From positions 3,535,501 to 3,599,500 of the forward strand of contig NZ_OU957226.1 of NCBI RefSeq assembly GCF_918731615.1: a stretch of 64,000 bases of DNA, written 5' to 3'. A program made the translations under genes and the position numbers. This stretch comes from Flavobacterium sp. CECT 9288 (GTDB lineage Bacteria; Bacteroidota; Bacteroidia; Flavobacteriales; Flavobacteriaceae). Of this stretch, positions 1-9,158 are shown in pieces. Under the pieces are notes generated by a model. That model was not told the DNA's origin. It was given only the letters and a program-made list of their open reading frames with translations, and ran no database searches. How positions within the stretch are numbered: the stretch's first letter is position 1; the number at the start of each line of letters is the position of its first letter.

Positions 1-37
1 ATTTCATTTGAGGTTTTTTTATAGGATTTGATGTTGA

Positions 38-697
38 TTAGTTGATATCCATTTCAGGAATATCACCTTCAATTATCAAGTTAGCTTCAGTAGAGGCGAT
101 GATGTGTTCTACTGTAACTCCAGGCGCACGCTCTAAAAGCTTAAAACCTGCTGAAGTAACTTCTAGTACTGCAAGCTCTGTTACTACCTTTTTAACACAG
201 CCTACGCCGGTTAATGGCAAAGAGCATTTTTTAAGGATTTTTGATTCGCCTGCTTTGTTTACGTGCATCATTGCTACAATGATATTTTCGGCAGAAGCCA
301 CTAAATCCATTGCGCCACCCATACCTTTTACCATTTTACCTGGGATTTTCCAGTTGGCGATATCTCCATTTTCGGCCACTTCCATAGCGCCTAGAATAGT
401 TAAATCTACTTTTTGAGAGCGTATCATTCCGAAACTTAAAGCGGAGTCAAAAAACGATGCGCCTGGCAAGGTAGTAATGGTTTGTTTTCCAGCGTTGATG
501 ATGTCGGCATCTTCTTCTCCCGCAAACGGGAATGGTCCCATGCCTAATACGCCATTTTCACTTTGAAATTCAACCGAAATATCTGTGCGTACATAATTAG
601 CCACCAAGGTAGGAATTCCAATTCCTAGGTTAACATAATAGCCGTCTTGTACTTCTTTGGCAATTCTTCTTGCTATATCTTCTTTTGTTAAAGCCAT
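38..697 (-). CDS. scoB: 3-oxoacid CoA-transferase subunit B
   Basis: Beta subunit of the two-part succinyl-CoA:3-ketoacid (acetoacetate) CoA-transferase, which moves CoA between succinyl-CoA and acetoacetate in ketone-body/short-chain acid metabolism. The protein has 219 residues, the usual length. It shows the family SENG motif at about residues 46-49 (QSENGVLGMG), whose glutamate (E47) forms the acyl-CoA thioester intermediate, and the early NLGIGIPT glycine-rich segment. It lies 90 bases downstream of the alpha subunit on the same strand, so the two are almost certainly co-transcribed. A strictly bacterial AtoA-type role with other acyl donors cannot be excluded. Confidence 0.93.
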   Translation of the reverse strand: MALTKEDIARRIAKEVQDGYYVNLGIGIPTLVANYVRTDISVEFQSENGVLGMGPFPFAGEEDADIINAGKQTITTLPGASFFDSALSFGMIRSQKVDLTILGAMEVAENGDIANWKIPGKMVKGMGGAMDLVASAENIIVAMMHVNKAGESKILKKCSLPLTGVGCVKKVVTELAVLEVTSAGFKLLERAPGVTVEHIIASTEANLIIEGDIPEMDIN

Positions 698-787
698 AAT
701 TTTATTTTTGAAACTGGTAAGGTTTTTATAATTTGAGTATACTTAAATCATAAAATGAAGTCCATATAATTCTTTGCATACTGAATA

Positions 788-1486
788 CTACTTTTGTCTC
801 ACAGTTCGTTGTTCAATTCTTTTCTCAAACGTTTCTCCTTGAAAAATGCGTTGTACCATAATTCCAGGAATGTGGATTTCGTTAGGGTCTAATGCGCCTA
901 CGGGCAAAAGCTCTTCTACTTCGGCAATGGTGATTTTTGCAGCTCCAGCCATGCTAGAATTGAAATTACGAGCAGTTCCTTTAAAAATTAAATTACCTGC
1001 TTCATCACCTTTCCAAGCTTTTACTATTGCAAAATCAGCTTTGTAAGCGAGTTCCATGATATGCATTTTACCATTAAACTCGCGAACTTCTTTTCCTTCA
1101 GCCACTTCAGTTCCGTAACCTGCTGGCGTAAAAAAAGCAGGAATTCCGGCTTGTGCAGCACGGCACTTTTCTGCCAAAGTTCCTTGAGGTGTCAATTCTA
1201 CTTCTAGTTCGCCTGATAGCATCTGACGTTCAAACTCGGCATTTTCACCCACATACGATGAGATCATTTTTTTGATTTGGCGCTTTTGCAAAAGCAATCC
1301 AAGTCCAAAATCATCTACACCGGCATTGTTTGAAATACAGGTTAAATCGGTTACATTTTTTTGAACCAATTCGGCAATACTATTTTCTGGAATTCCACAT
1401 AATCCAAAACCGCCTAGCATGATAGTCATGCCATTTTCAATGCCTTGAAGTGCATCTTGAACGGTATTTACTTTTTTGTTAATCAT
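788..1486 (-). CDS. scoA: 3-oxoacid CoA-transferase subunit A
   Basis: Alpha subunit of the CoA-transferase, 232 residues. The N-terminal [13 protein letters not shown] segment (about residues 25-37) is the family signature for CoA binding, and the [11 protein letters not shown] stretch further on is also typical. It is the first gene of the scoAB pair; the catalytic glutamate is in the downstream subunit. The start is the only sensible ATG ([13 protein letters not shown]). Confidence 0.93.
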   Translation of the reverse strand: MINKKVNTVQDALQGIENGMTIMLGGFGLCGIPENSIAELVQKNVTDLTCISNNAGVDDFGLGLLLQKRQIKKMISSYVGENAEFERQMLSGELEVELTPQGTLAEKCRAAQAGIPAFFTPAGYGTEVAEGKEVREFNGKMHIMELAYKADFAIVKAWKGDEAGNLIFKGTARNFNSSMAGAAKITIAEVEELLPVGALDPNEIHIPGIMVQRIFQGETFEKRIEQRTVRQK

Positions 1487-1604
1487 AAAAATAAGGTCTA
1501 TTTATCGAATTTTAATCTATTGATGAATTGAGTTTTAAGTACGAATGCCCTTGCCCAGATTACTTCACTTGCTTTTTGTTTTCATTTGAGTTCAGTGAAC
1601 TTCG

Positions 1605-1681
1605 TTTGCAGTGGAAATCCTTTTAAAAAGCGATTTTTCATCGCTTTTTAAAAGATTGCAACGTATAGCTGGATTAGCTCC
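1605..1681 (+). repeat. Dispersed flanked-hairpin repeat, copy 1
   Basis: An intergenic element between scoA and the PBP gene. It reads GCAGTGGAAATCC, then a perfect hairpin (TTTTAAAAAGCGA / TCGCTTTTTAAAA), then GATTGCAACGTATAGCTGG and AGCTCC. The same order of two conserved flanks around an unrelated hairpin recurs at 7523, 27776, 36550 and 51558. The rest of the intergenic region shows no gene. Confidence 0.6.
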
Positions 1682-1692
1682 AAATGAAAATT

Positions 1693-4002
1693 TTACAATT
1701 CAAATTCTTCTGTATCTTGCTCTACAGCTGTTGTATCTACTACTTTTTTCGGTACATAACAATCCACTTTGATAGAAAGATTATTTGGTCTTTCAAAAGG
1801 TTCTTTGGATACTTTGAGCGCTGGATCTTCGTAACACAGTTTCATGAAATAACCCCAAACTGGTAAAGCTGCCGTAGCTCCTTGCCCGTAAGTAATGCTT
1901 TTGAAACGAGCCGAACGGTCTTCACAACCTACCCAAACTCCGGTTACTAAATTAGGTACCATTCCCATAAACCAACCATCAGATTGATTTTGTGTAGTTC
2001 CTGTTTTTCCTGCAATTGGGTTTCTAAATGAGTATGGATAACCCGTCCAGCGGTTGTCTCCATTACCACCACCAGTGGTACGCAAACGGTCACCTGAACC
2101 ACCTTCAGTTACTCCTTCTAGTAATTTCACCACAGCGTATGCAATATCTTTATTCAATACATCGTGTGATTCTGGAATAGGTTCGTAAATTACTACACCA
2201 CTTTTATCTTCTATTTTAGTTATAAATTGAGGTTTTCTATACACACCTTGATTAGCAAAGGTACTGTACGCAGCTACCATATCTTGAACAGTGATTTCTA
2301 CGGCACCAAGTGCTATAGATGGCTGGGTAACAATCTCTGATTTTACTCCCAATTTATGCGTTAAATCAATAACGGCTTCAGGACCAACTTTGTCAATTAA
2401 TTTAGCTGATACGGTATTGATTGAGTTTGCCAAACCTCTTTTTAAGGTTACCATTCCGCGGTACTTGTTATCAGAGTTTTTTGGTTCCCAATCTTCGGTT
2501 ACGTGGTGACGCCCTTTACGAATCATGAACGGACCATCTACAATTGAGTCGCAAGGAGACATATTCAACTGTTCGATAGCAGTAGCATAAACAAACGGTT
2601 TGAAAGTAGATCCTACTTGTCTAGCTCCTTGACCTACGTGATCGTACTGAAAATATTTGTAATTAATACCGCCTACCCAAGCTTTGATGTTACCGGTTTG
2701 TGGCTCCATGGCCATTAACCCAGCTTGTAAAAAGTGTTTGTAATAACGGATAGAGTCAAGCGGAGTCATTATAGTGTCACGTTCCCCTTTCCAAGTAAAG
2801 ATTTTCATTTTAGTTTTTTCGCTAAATGACTTTATGATTTCTTCGTCAGTTTTATCCAATGATTTTAGGATAGACCAGCGGCTAGAAGATTTCATAGCTT
2901 GGTTGATAATGCGCTGCGTTTCTACAGTTGAAATGTTTACAAATGGTGCGTTTTTATTGTCTTTTGACTGAATAAAAAATTCTTCTTGCAAGTTGGCCAT
3001 GTGTTCTTTTACAGCCTCTTCGGCATGCAACTGCATTCTAGAATCAATAGTGGTATAAATCTTAAGACCGTCTTTGTAAATATCGTAATCAGTACCGTCT
3101 GGTTTTTTATTTTCTTCAACCCATTTTTTCATGTAATCACGCAAGTACTCTCTAAAATAGGTAGCAGTTCCATCTTTGTGAGTTTCGAGTTTGAAATTTA
3201 ATTTTATAGGTAAGCTTTGCAATCTTACTTTTTCTGATGTAGAGATGATATTGGCTTTTTCCATTTGTAAAAGCACCACATTTCGGCGGTTTTTTACTCC
3301 TTGCGGATTTCGTACAGGATTGTACAAACCAGAGTTTTTAAACATTCCAACTAGTATTGCTGACTCGCTAATGGTTAAATCCTTTGGCTCTTTAGAAAAA
3401 TAAGTCTTAGCTGCAGAACTTACTCCAACAGAATTGTTTCCAAAATCATACACATTGCAGTACATGGCAATGATTTCATTTTTAGTGTATTGTCTTTCTA
3501 AACGGATAGCAATAATCCATTCTTTTATTTTTTGTACAATTCGAAAAGGTAAAAATTTTGAACCTTCTCCATGAAAAAGTTGTTTGGCTAACTGCTGTGT
3601 CAACGTACTCGCACCTCCGCTGGTTCCAAAACTTGAAATGGCTCTCAAGGTTCCTCTACCGTCAATTCCAGAATGTTCGTAAAAACGAGCATCCTCAGTA
3701 GCTACAAGGGCTTGAACAAGATTTTTTGGTAAATCATCATATTTTAATTGTGACCTATTTTTTTCAAAATACTTGCCAATAACCACACCATCAGCCGAAA
3801 TAACTTCAGTTGCTAGGTTAGAATCTGGATTTTCTAAGTCTTCAAAGGAAGGCATGGAGCCAAATAATCCCCAAGAAGCAAAGAGGAAAAACAAGCCTAT
3901 ACTTCCTAAACCTATGAAGAATATTTTCCAAAATTTCTTTTGATAATACGCGATGCTTTTATCATCGTTTCTTGTTGGGTTGTTGTTTTTTTTGATAGCC
4001 AT
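1693..4002 (-). CDS. Class A penicillin-binding protein (PBP1A type)
   Basis: Bifunctional peptidoglycan synthase of the cell envelope, 769 residues. A short cytoplasmic N-terminus and one transmembrane helix (about residues 25-46) precede the glycosyltransferase domain (about 70-250), with the catalytic motif EDARFYEHSG at about 103-112 and GGASTLTQQLAKQ. The transpeptidase domain carries the SxxK motif GSTFKP near residue 463, an SIN triad member, and KTGTT near residue 665. All catalytic motifs are intact. It is followed upstream by gldH after only 9 bases, so PBP, gldH and ricT probably form one transcript (ricT-gldH-pbp). Confidence 0.95.
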   Translation of the reverse strand: MAIKKNNNPTRNDDKSIAYYQKKFWKIFFIGLGSIGLFFLFASWGLFGSMPSFEDLENPDSNLATEVISADGVVIGKYFEKNRSQLKYDDLPKNLVQALVATEDARFYEHSGIDGRGTLRAISSFGTSGGASTLTQQLAKQLFHGEGSKFLPFRIVQKIKEWIIAIRLERQYTKNEIIAMYCNVYDFGNNSVGVSSAAKTYFSKEPKDLTISESAILVGMFKNSGLYNPVRNPQGVKNRRNVVLLQMEKANIISTSEKVRLQSLPIKLNFKLETHKDGTATYFREYLRDYMKKWVEENKKPDGTDYDIYKDGLKIYTTIDSRMQLHAEEAVKEHMANLQEEFFIQSKDNKNAPFVNISTVETQRIINQAMKSSSRWSILKSLDKTDEEIIKSFSEKTKMKIFTWKGERDTIMTPLDSIRYYKHFLQAGLMAMEPQTGNIKAWVGGINYKYFQYDHVGQGARQVGSTFKPFVYATAIEQLNMSPCDSIVDGPFMIRKGRHHVTEDWEPKNSDNKYRGMVTLKRGLANSINTVSAKLIDKVGPEAVIDLTHKLGVKSEIVTQPSIALGAVEITVQDMVAAYSTFANQGVYRKPQFITKIEDKSGVVIYEPIPESHDVLNKDIAYAVVKLLEGVTEGGSGDRLRTTGGGNGDNRWTGYPYSFRNPIAGKTGTTQNQSDGWFMGMVPNLVTGVWVGCEDRSARFKSITYGQGATAALPVWGYFMKLCYEDPALKVSKEPFERPNNLSIKVDCYVPKKVVDTTAVEQDTEEFEL

Positions 4003-4011
4003 AATACTAAT

Positions 4012-4491
4012 TTATTCTTTTTTTTCAATTCTAAATCCTACCTCGGTAATTCCGTTAAGCGCTGTTACACCTGGAACTTTTCCGTTTTCTCGTACGGCTT
4101 GCTTAATGTGTACTCTGTATTTTGATCGCAATCGAACATTTTCTTTATAAAAAAGTTTACTTTCCTTAATATCCGAAAACCCATCTCCTAAAAGTGTTCC
4201 ATCAACATCAGCCATCTGGTATTCTAGTGTATCAACTTTGGTAAATCCATTAGGCAATTCCATGGCAACAATCAAAAACAAATTATTGAATTGATAATTG
4301 TTATTCGCTCTTAAGTTCACAAATAAATTGTAGCGTTGCGTAGAGTCAAGTATAGGTACGCTAAAGGTAACGGTACTGTCTTTATGCCATGCATTGCCTA
4401 CTGAGTGGTACTCATCAAAACTTCTTTTTTTGTCACAAGAAACAAAGAGGACTGTCAGCAAAAAGAGTATGGTGCTATTTCTTATCCACAT
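4012..4491 (-). CDS. gldH: Gliding motility lipoprotein GldH
   Basis: A 159-residue lipoprotein with signal sequence and lipobox (LFVSC, acylated Cys near residue 19). The length, the FDEYHSVGNAWHKDS start of the mature part and the context next to ricT and a PBP match GldH, a lipoprotein needed for gliding and for the type IX secretion machinery in Flavobacterium. It overlaps the 3' end of ricT by 17 bases, so the two are translationally linked. The function assignment rests on family recognition, as the protein has no catalytic motif. Confidence 0.88.
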   Translation of the reverse strand: MWIRNSTILFLLTVLFVSCDKKRSFDEYHSVGNAWHKDSTVTFSVPILDSTQRYNLFVNLRANNNYQFNNLFLIVAMELPNGFTKVDTLEYQMADVDGTLLGDGFSDIKESKLFYKENVRLRSKYRVHIKQAVRENGKVPGVTALNGITEVGFRIEKKE

Positions 4492-5824
4492 TTTTTGTAA
4501 TAATTATTGGTTTGCGGGGTTCTGCTGGTTTTTTATCAGCAGGAGCAGGACGGTTGTTGTTAGGTCTTGCTGTGTTTGCCGGTTTATTACTATTGTTTTT
4601 ATTGCTCGTAATTTTGTTAGCTGCTGGCTTATTGTTTGTTATTTTATTGGCTGCAGCAGGTTTGTTTGCATTGGCAACAATGGCATTTTCACCAGTAGGC
4701 TTACGTTTTTTATTATTTTTCTTCCTTGGTTTAGGTTGGTCAAATCGCGTTAAACTTTCTTGACCCATAGCATTGTTAAAGTTTTTCTCAGGCTCAACAA
4801 TAACTTCAATTGCATAATCTTCTAAGCAGGAAACTTTGTTTTTCAACTTGTTTTCGGCAATGATTTCTTTTACTTGATCAATTTTTAGTACATGCCAATT
4901 AGCAAAATTATTGGTATAGGCAAACCACATCAACCCTTTAAAGATATCTTGTTTTTGGCAAATGGCATCTCCTTTTTCAGTAACAAGTTTCGTGTCAAAA
5001 TCAGGAAAATGCTTTAAGGCATCCATGTAAGTGTCTAGCTCATAGTTCAAGCAACACTTCAGTTTACCGCATTGTCCCGCTAGTTTTTGTGGGTTCAAGG
5101 ATAATTGTTGGTAACGTGCAGCTGAGGTATTTACACTTCTAAAATCAGTCAACCAAGTAGAACAACACAATTCTCTTCCGCAAGAGCCTATCCCACCCAA
5201 ACGAGCTGCTTCTTGACGGAAACCTACTTGTTTCATTTCAATACGCGTACTGAATTCTTTAGCAAAATCTTTGATTAATGCTCTAAAATCAATTCGATCA
5301 TTTGCGGTGTAATAAAAAGTAGCTTTTGATCCATCCCCTTGAAATTCAATATCCGAAATTTTCATTTCTAGTTTTTGAGCAATGGCCAATTCACGTGCGC
5401 GAACTTTCATAGGCTCTTCGCGGTCGCGAGCTGCAGACCAAATATCAATGTCTTTTTGTGATGCTTTTCTATAAATTTTCGGAATTTCGTTGCTGCTAGG
5501 ATTCGCTCCTTTTTTCTTCATTTGAATGCGAACCAACTCACCTGTTAGCGTTACTATACCAATATCATGTCCTGGAGAAGCTACCGTGGCAACAATATCT
5601 CCCATGCTCAAAGTTAATTTTTCAGTATTGCGGTAAAATTCTTTTCTTCCGTTTTTGAAACGTACTTCAACACAGTCAAAAGGGGCGTCGCCATTAGGCA
5701 AACTCATATTCGAAAGCCAATCAAAAACCGTCAATTTATTGCAGCTATCGGTGCCGCAAGTCCCATTATTTTTACAACCCTTTGGTGCGCCACCATCAGA
5801 AGTTGAACAACTTGTACATGCCAT
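4475..5824 (-). CDS. ricT: RicT-like PSP1-domain protein
   Basis: A PSP1/YaaT family protein, 449 residues. In Bacillus RicT is part of the RicA-RicF-RicT Fe-S complex that affects RNA processing. The N-terminus is Cys-rich (CTSCSTSDGG...CKNNGTCGTDSC). The PSP1 core contains the conserved GGIGSCGRELCCSTWL and LAGQCGKLKCCLNYE segments. The last 90 or so residues are a low-complexity Lys/Asn/Pro/Ala tail (repeated NKPAANKI units), which is typical in flavobacteria and poorly conserved. It heads the ricT-gldH-pbp cluster. Confidence 0.87.
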   Translation of the reverse strand: MACTSCSTSDGGAPKGCKNNGTCGTDSCNKLTVFDWLSNMSLPNGDAPFDCVEVRFKNGRKEFYRNTEKLTLSMGDIVATVASPGHDIGIVTLTGELVRIQMKKKGANPSSNEIPKIYRKASQKDIDIWSAARDREEPMKVRARELAIAQKLEMKISDIEFQGDGSKATFYYTANDRIDFRALIKDFAKEFSTRIEMKQVGFRQEAARLGGIGSCGRELCCSTWLTDFRSVNTSAARYQQLSLNPQKLAGQCGKLKCCLNYELDTYMDALKHFPDFDTKLVTEKGDAICQKQDIFKGLMWFAYTNNFANWHVLKIDQVKEIIAENKLKNKVSCLEDYAIEVIVEPEKNFNNAMGQESLTRFDQPKPRKKNNKKRKPTGENAIVANANKPAAANKITNNKPAANKITSNKNNSNKPANTARPNNNRPAPADKKPAEPRKPIIITKNVDKK

Positions 5825-5951
5825 AATCTTATATGTAGTGTTGTGACGAGCACAACTTAAGTTCTTAAAACGTTTAATGTGTAAAGATAGTATTTTTTAA
5901 TTTTATGGAACAACGCCAATTTAGGGCAATAATTCATAAATTTATACTAAA

Positions 5952-5984
5952 AAACCCATTACAAAAATGTTTTGTAATGGGTTT
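5952..5984 (-). terminator. Rho-independent terminator of trhO
   Basis: A perfect 15-base stem (AAACCCATTACAAAA / TTTTGTAATGGGTTT) with a 3-base loop, followed on the minus strand by a short T-run. It lies 26 bases after the trhO stop codon and before the ricT promoter region. Confidence 0.85.
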
Positions 5985-6010
5985 GTAGTGTTGTAGTTAC
6001 GGCAAGTTGC

Positions 6011-7378
6011 TTAATTTATAACTGTATATAATTTATCTGATAGTCTAATTCTAAAAGGGAGTTTAAACGTGCATGTATCGCCAGTTACGGCTATTTCTTG
6101 AGGAGTTCCGTTAACCATCATTTCTTCAATGGTTAGTATTTGTTCTCCGGTTGTGCTACCTTTTATTAAAATGGTATCGCCTATTTTAAGTTCATTTTCT
6201 TCAATTATAAACTGACCAATATTAGCTTTTGGGAAAAAATGCATGCCTTTACCTATGTATTGTTTCTTAATTTTAGTCACTTTTTTCAAAGCTGGTTTTC
6301 TTTTTGCCAGTTCTGTCAAGTCGGGAATAGCCGCCAACGGATCTGTATTATTTTTAAAAAGCAGCTTGTCAGATTTTCCTTTTTTGAAAATCTTATTTCC
6401 ATTTTTAACCCCTCTGCGAATGGCTTTTTGCTCCTCTTCGGGCAAGTGGATAATCGTAGCACATTCAGCAGAACAGCAGCCGTACATTTTTTCTTTGCAA
6501 GATTCACACTGAATAAAAAGCAAGTGACAACCTTCGTTTTCGCAATTGGTATGCACATCACAAGGCGCACCACATTGATGGCATTGTGAAACAATATCAT
6601 CTGTAATGCGTTCGCCCAAGCGGTGGTCAAAAACAAAGTTTTTACCTATAAATTTGCTCTCTAGATTTTCTTCTTTTATTTGTTTGGCGTAGTTGATAAT
6701 ACCACCTTCCAGCTGAAAAACATTCTTAAAACCTTGGTGTTTAAAATAAGCCGATGCTTTTTCGCAACGAATGCCGCCCGTGCAATACATCACCAAATTT
6801 TTATCATCTTTAAAGTCTTTTAATTGCTCATTAATAATTGGCAAGGATTCTCTAAACGTATCTACATCAGGAGTGATGGCGCCTTTAAAATAGCCAATTT
6901 CACTCTCGTAATGGTTTCTAAAATCAACTACAATCGTGTTGGGATCATCTAGAATTTCGTTGAATTCCTTCGCTTTTAGGTGCACACCTATATTGGTTAC
7001 ATCAAAAGTTTCATCATTCAAACCGTCGGCAACAATTTTGTCACGCACCTTAATCGTTAGTTTCAAAAACGAGTGATCGTCATGCTCCACCGCAATATTC
7101 AAGCGCATCCCTTTCATGAAATCATACGCTTCAAGCGTGTCCTTGAAGGCATAAAAATTATCAGCAGGCAATGATAATTGTGCATTGATACCTTCTTTGG
7201 CGACATAAATTCGGCCTAGAACTACTAAAGGATCCCAAGCGCGGAATAAATCGTTTCGAAATTGAGTTGGATCTTGAATTTGCGCATAAGCATAGAATGA
7301 CAAAGTGAGTCTTTGTTTTCCGGCATCATCAATCATGATGGCTCTTTCCTCTGCGCTTAAGGTGTTATACAGTTGCAT
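6011..7378 (-). CDS. trhO: tRNA uridine(34) hydroxylase, rhodanese family
   Basis: TrhO (YceA) hydroxylates U34 of certain tRNAs to ho5U using oxygen. The 455-residue protein has an N-terminal acylphosphatase-like region, a rhodanese domain (about residues 125-225) with the active cysteine in MYCTGGIRCEK near residue 198, then a cysteine-rich segment (CHQCGAPCDVHTNC...CESC...CCSAEC) that looks like a zinc site. The last 110 residues are an extension beyond the E. coli form, common in Bacteroidota homologues. It is a single-gene unit with its own terminator. Confidence 0.9.
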   Translation of the reverse strand: MQLYNTLSAEERAIMIDDAGKQRLTLSFYAYAQIQDPTQFRNDLFRAWDPLVVLGRIYVAKEGINAQLSLPADNFYAFKDTLEAYDFMKGMRLNIAVEHDDHSFLKLTIKVRDKIVADGLNDETFDVTNIGVHLKAKEFNEILDDPNTIVVDFRNHYESEIGYFKGAITPDVDTFRESLPIINEQLKDFKDDKNLVMYCTGGIRCEKASAYFKHQGFKNVFQLEGGIINYAKQIKEENLESKFIGKNFVFDHRLGERITDDIVSQCHQCGAPCDVHTNCENEGCHLLFIQCESCKEKMYGCCSAECATIIHLPEEEQKAIRRGVKNGNKIFKKGKSDKLLFKNNTDPLAAIPDLTELAKRKPALKKVTKIKKQYIGKGMHFFPKANIGQFIIEENELKIGDTILIKGSTTGEQILTIEEMMVNGTPQEIAVTGDTCTFKLPFRIRLSDKLYTVIN

Positions 7379-7522
7379 GCTATAAACAGTTTAAGTGAGA
7401 AATATATTTTTTGCAAAAGTAAGCAAAAAGGTCCAAAGGCGCAAAGTTTTAAAGGGACTAAGGTTCGCAATCAATAAACAGATGCTTAGTTTTTCTTAAA
7501 GTCTTAATGGTTTATTTTTCTT

Positions 7523-7602
7523 GGAGCTATTTCCAGCTTTCCGCTAAATCTCTTGTTTTCGCTAACGCTACAACAAGAGGATACCGCTTCAATCTGGGCT
7601 AA
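7523..7602 (-). repeat. Dispersed flanked-hairpin repeat, copy 2
   Basis: Read on the minus strand: TTAGCCCAGATTGAAGCGG, ATCCTCTTG, a loop with GTAGCGTTAGCG, CAAGAGATTTAGCGGAAAGCTGG and AGCTCC. It has the same architecture as the copies at 1605, 27776, 36550 and 51558, with a different hairpin. It lies in the 544-base gene-free stretch between trhO and the next hypothetical gene. Confidence 0.6.
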
Positions 7603-7634
7603 GTTGTTGTGGTTAAATCGATATTGTAAGATTA

Positions 7635-7838
7635 TTTGTCATTTTAAGGAACGAATACCCGAGCGTTTGCTAACTGGTTGAGCAATCTCTGATTAGTGAG
7701 CAATTTATTGAGACCCTTCCTTCGTCAGAGTGATAAGCAAGATTTTAATTATTTTTACGGTTATTTGTCATTCTGAGTAATGAAGAATATTTGTATTTTG
7801 AGCAACTTATGGAGACTCTTCCTTCGTCAGAGTGACAA
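7635..7838 (+). repeat. Two REP-like imperfect inverted repeats in tandem
   Basis: Two related units (7635-7737 and 7764-7838). Each opens with TTTGTCATTYTRAG and closes with CTTCCTTCGTCAGAGTGAYAA, whose ends are inverse complements (TTGTCAYTCTGA). Each could fold into a long imperfect hairpin. No open reading frame is present here. Confidence 0.55.
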
Positions 7839-7922
7839 GTTTAGTAGAATAAAATAGTTATTTTTGTTGACTGACTTTTGAAAGTAATCTCTTTTGAAAT
7901 GATTGATTTTAGAAGAGTTTGT

Positions 7923-8459
7923 CTAATACTGTAGATCAGGCAAGTCAAAATTTTTACTAGCTTGTTTTCGTATTTCGAGTAAGTCTTTCTTTTTTATTGT
8001 AAAAATAAGCTCTTTCTTTCGGTAACAATTACCATTTTTAAAATCCAACTTTATACCGCTATTATATTCATGTGCATGAGGTAATGAAGGGAAAGGATCC
8101 GCATCATTTTTATGGATTAGCCAGATTAAACCTTTTGATTTAATCTTGACTTTATAGTGAGTCAATAAGTCCTTTGGTATAATGTCCTCATCTGTAGCTA
8201 TCTTAAAAAGTACAGTTTTAAAATCAAAGTTAGATATTACATTCTTTGCTTCTTCATATTTAATTTCTAAATCCCAAAAATCAAGAGGGTATTCCCATTC
8301 AAATTTATCTTTTAATGAAAGGAATATTGCATCAAAAATGTCTTCTCTTGAAATTGCAATTTTTTTAACTTCTGAGTAGTGAACAGATAATTTATTTAAT
8401 ATTAGATCAAGATTTTCAATTTTTTTTAGAGACTCATTTGCCGTTTCTTCGGATATCAT
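7923..8459 (-). CDS. Hypothetical protein with DPFPSxPHAH motif
   Basis: A 178-residue cytoplasmic protein of unknown function. The N-terminal half is predicted helical and charged. The C-terminal half carries WLIHKNDADPFPSLPHAHEYNSG (in two parts: WLIHKNDADPFPS then LPHAHEYNSGIKLD), a His/Asp/Pro-rich pattern I have seen in unclassified bacterial proteins, which could be a metal or nucleic-acid site. It stands alone, with a repeat-rich gap downstream, which suggests an accessory gene. No function is assigned. Confidence 0.6.
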   Translation of the reverse strand: MISEETANESLKKIENLDLILNKLSVHYSEVKKIAISREDIFDAIFLSLKDKFEWEYPLDFWDLEIKYEEAKNVISNFDFKTVLFKIATDEDIIPKDLLTHYKVKIKSKGLIWLIHKNDADPFPSLPHAHEYNSGIKLDFKNGNCYRKKELIFTIKKKDLLEIRKQASKNFDLPDLQY

Positions 8460-8601
8460 AGCTTATTTATGTTTAATTATTCCTAATGTGTCTAAAATTA
8501 CTTATTTTTCTGTTATATCGTTTTCTATTTTGTCAAAAAAATTGAACCATAATACTTGATAATAGTCAAGAGAATCAACGAATTGAACCGCTCCAAACAA
8601 A

Positions 8602-8625
8602 AAAACCACGCCGAAACGTGGTTTT
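8602..8625 (-). terminator. Rho-independent terminator of the bacilliredoxin gene
   Basis: Stem AAAACCACG / CGTGGTTTT with a 6-base loop, flanked by an A-run that reads as a T-run on the minus strand. It lies 22 bases beyond the stop at 8648. Confidence 0.8.
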
Positions 8626-8647
8626 AAATTTTATCTTTTGTCAGGTA

Positions 8648-9058
8648 TTAGCAATACTCGTTGAAAGCGTCTTTTAGGTTTTCAGCAATTAGTTCTGCTG
8701 GGCGACCTTCAATGTGGTGACGCTCTAGCATGTGTACTAATTCTCCGTTTTTGAACAAAGCCATACTTGGCGATGATGGAGGAAAAGGGAACATGTGTTG
8801 TCTTGCAGCATCAACTGCATCTTTGTCAACTCCTGCAAAAACAGTAATTAATTGATCTGGTTTTTTACCACCTTCTAAACTCATTTTTGCTCCTGGGCGT
8901 GCATTACGCGCAGCACAACCACAAACTGAGTTTACAACTACTAGCGTTGTTCCTTCTGCTTTTAATGCGTTTTCTACTGCTTCTGCACTATGTAAATCTT
9001 GAAAACCTGCAGCAGTAAGTTCTGCTTGCATTGGTTTTACCATTTCTTCTGGATACAT
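8648..9058 (-). CDS. BrxA/BrxB family bacilliredoxin
   Basis: A thioredoxin-fold protein of 136 residues, the usual length of the YphP/YqiW family that removes bacillithiol from modified proteins. It carries the characteristic CxC motif VCGCAARNARPGAK (C46 and C48) and the family N-terminus MYPEEMVKPMQAELT. Whether this organism makes bacillithiol cannot be judged from the window. A monocistronic gene with its own promoter and terminator. Confidence 0.9.
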   Translation of the reverse strand: MYPEEMVKPMQAELTAAGFQDLHSAEAVENALKAEGTTLVVVNSVCGCAARNARPGAKMSLEGGKKPDQLITVFAGVDKDAVDAARQHMFPFPPSSPSMALFKNGELVHMLERHHIEGRPAELIAENLKDAFNEYC

Positions 9059-9093
9059 ATCTTTTATTTTAAATCATTAGTAATTAAGTCCTG

Positions 9094-9101
9094 CAAAGTT
9101 A
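9094..9101 (-). promoter_or_regulatory. Candidate -7 element for the bacilliredoxin gene
   Basis: TAACTTTG on the minus strand matches TAnnTTTG, 36 bases before the start codon. A clear -33 TTG at the usual spacing is not seen, so support is moderate. Confidence 0.4.
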
Positions 9102-9158
9102 CAAAGTTTAACATCAAGAATAAGTGTTCAATTATAAAGTTTTGTTATAGTTTTATTG

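Noticed and set aside
4389..4763. Plus-strand reading frames of 119-124 codons opposite ricT
   Set aside because: They lie opposite the low-complexity tail of ricT and code for hydrophobic, low-complexity peptides without a family match; they are shadows of the real gene.
7379..7922. CRISPR array
   Set aside because: There are only two imperfect, long, dissimilar units without regular spacers or cas genes nearby.
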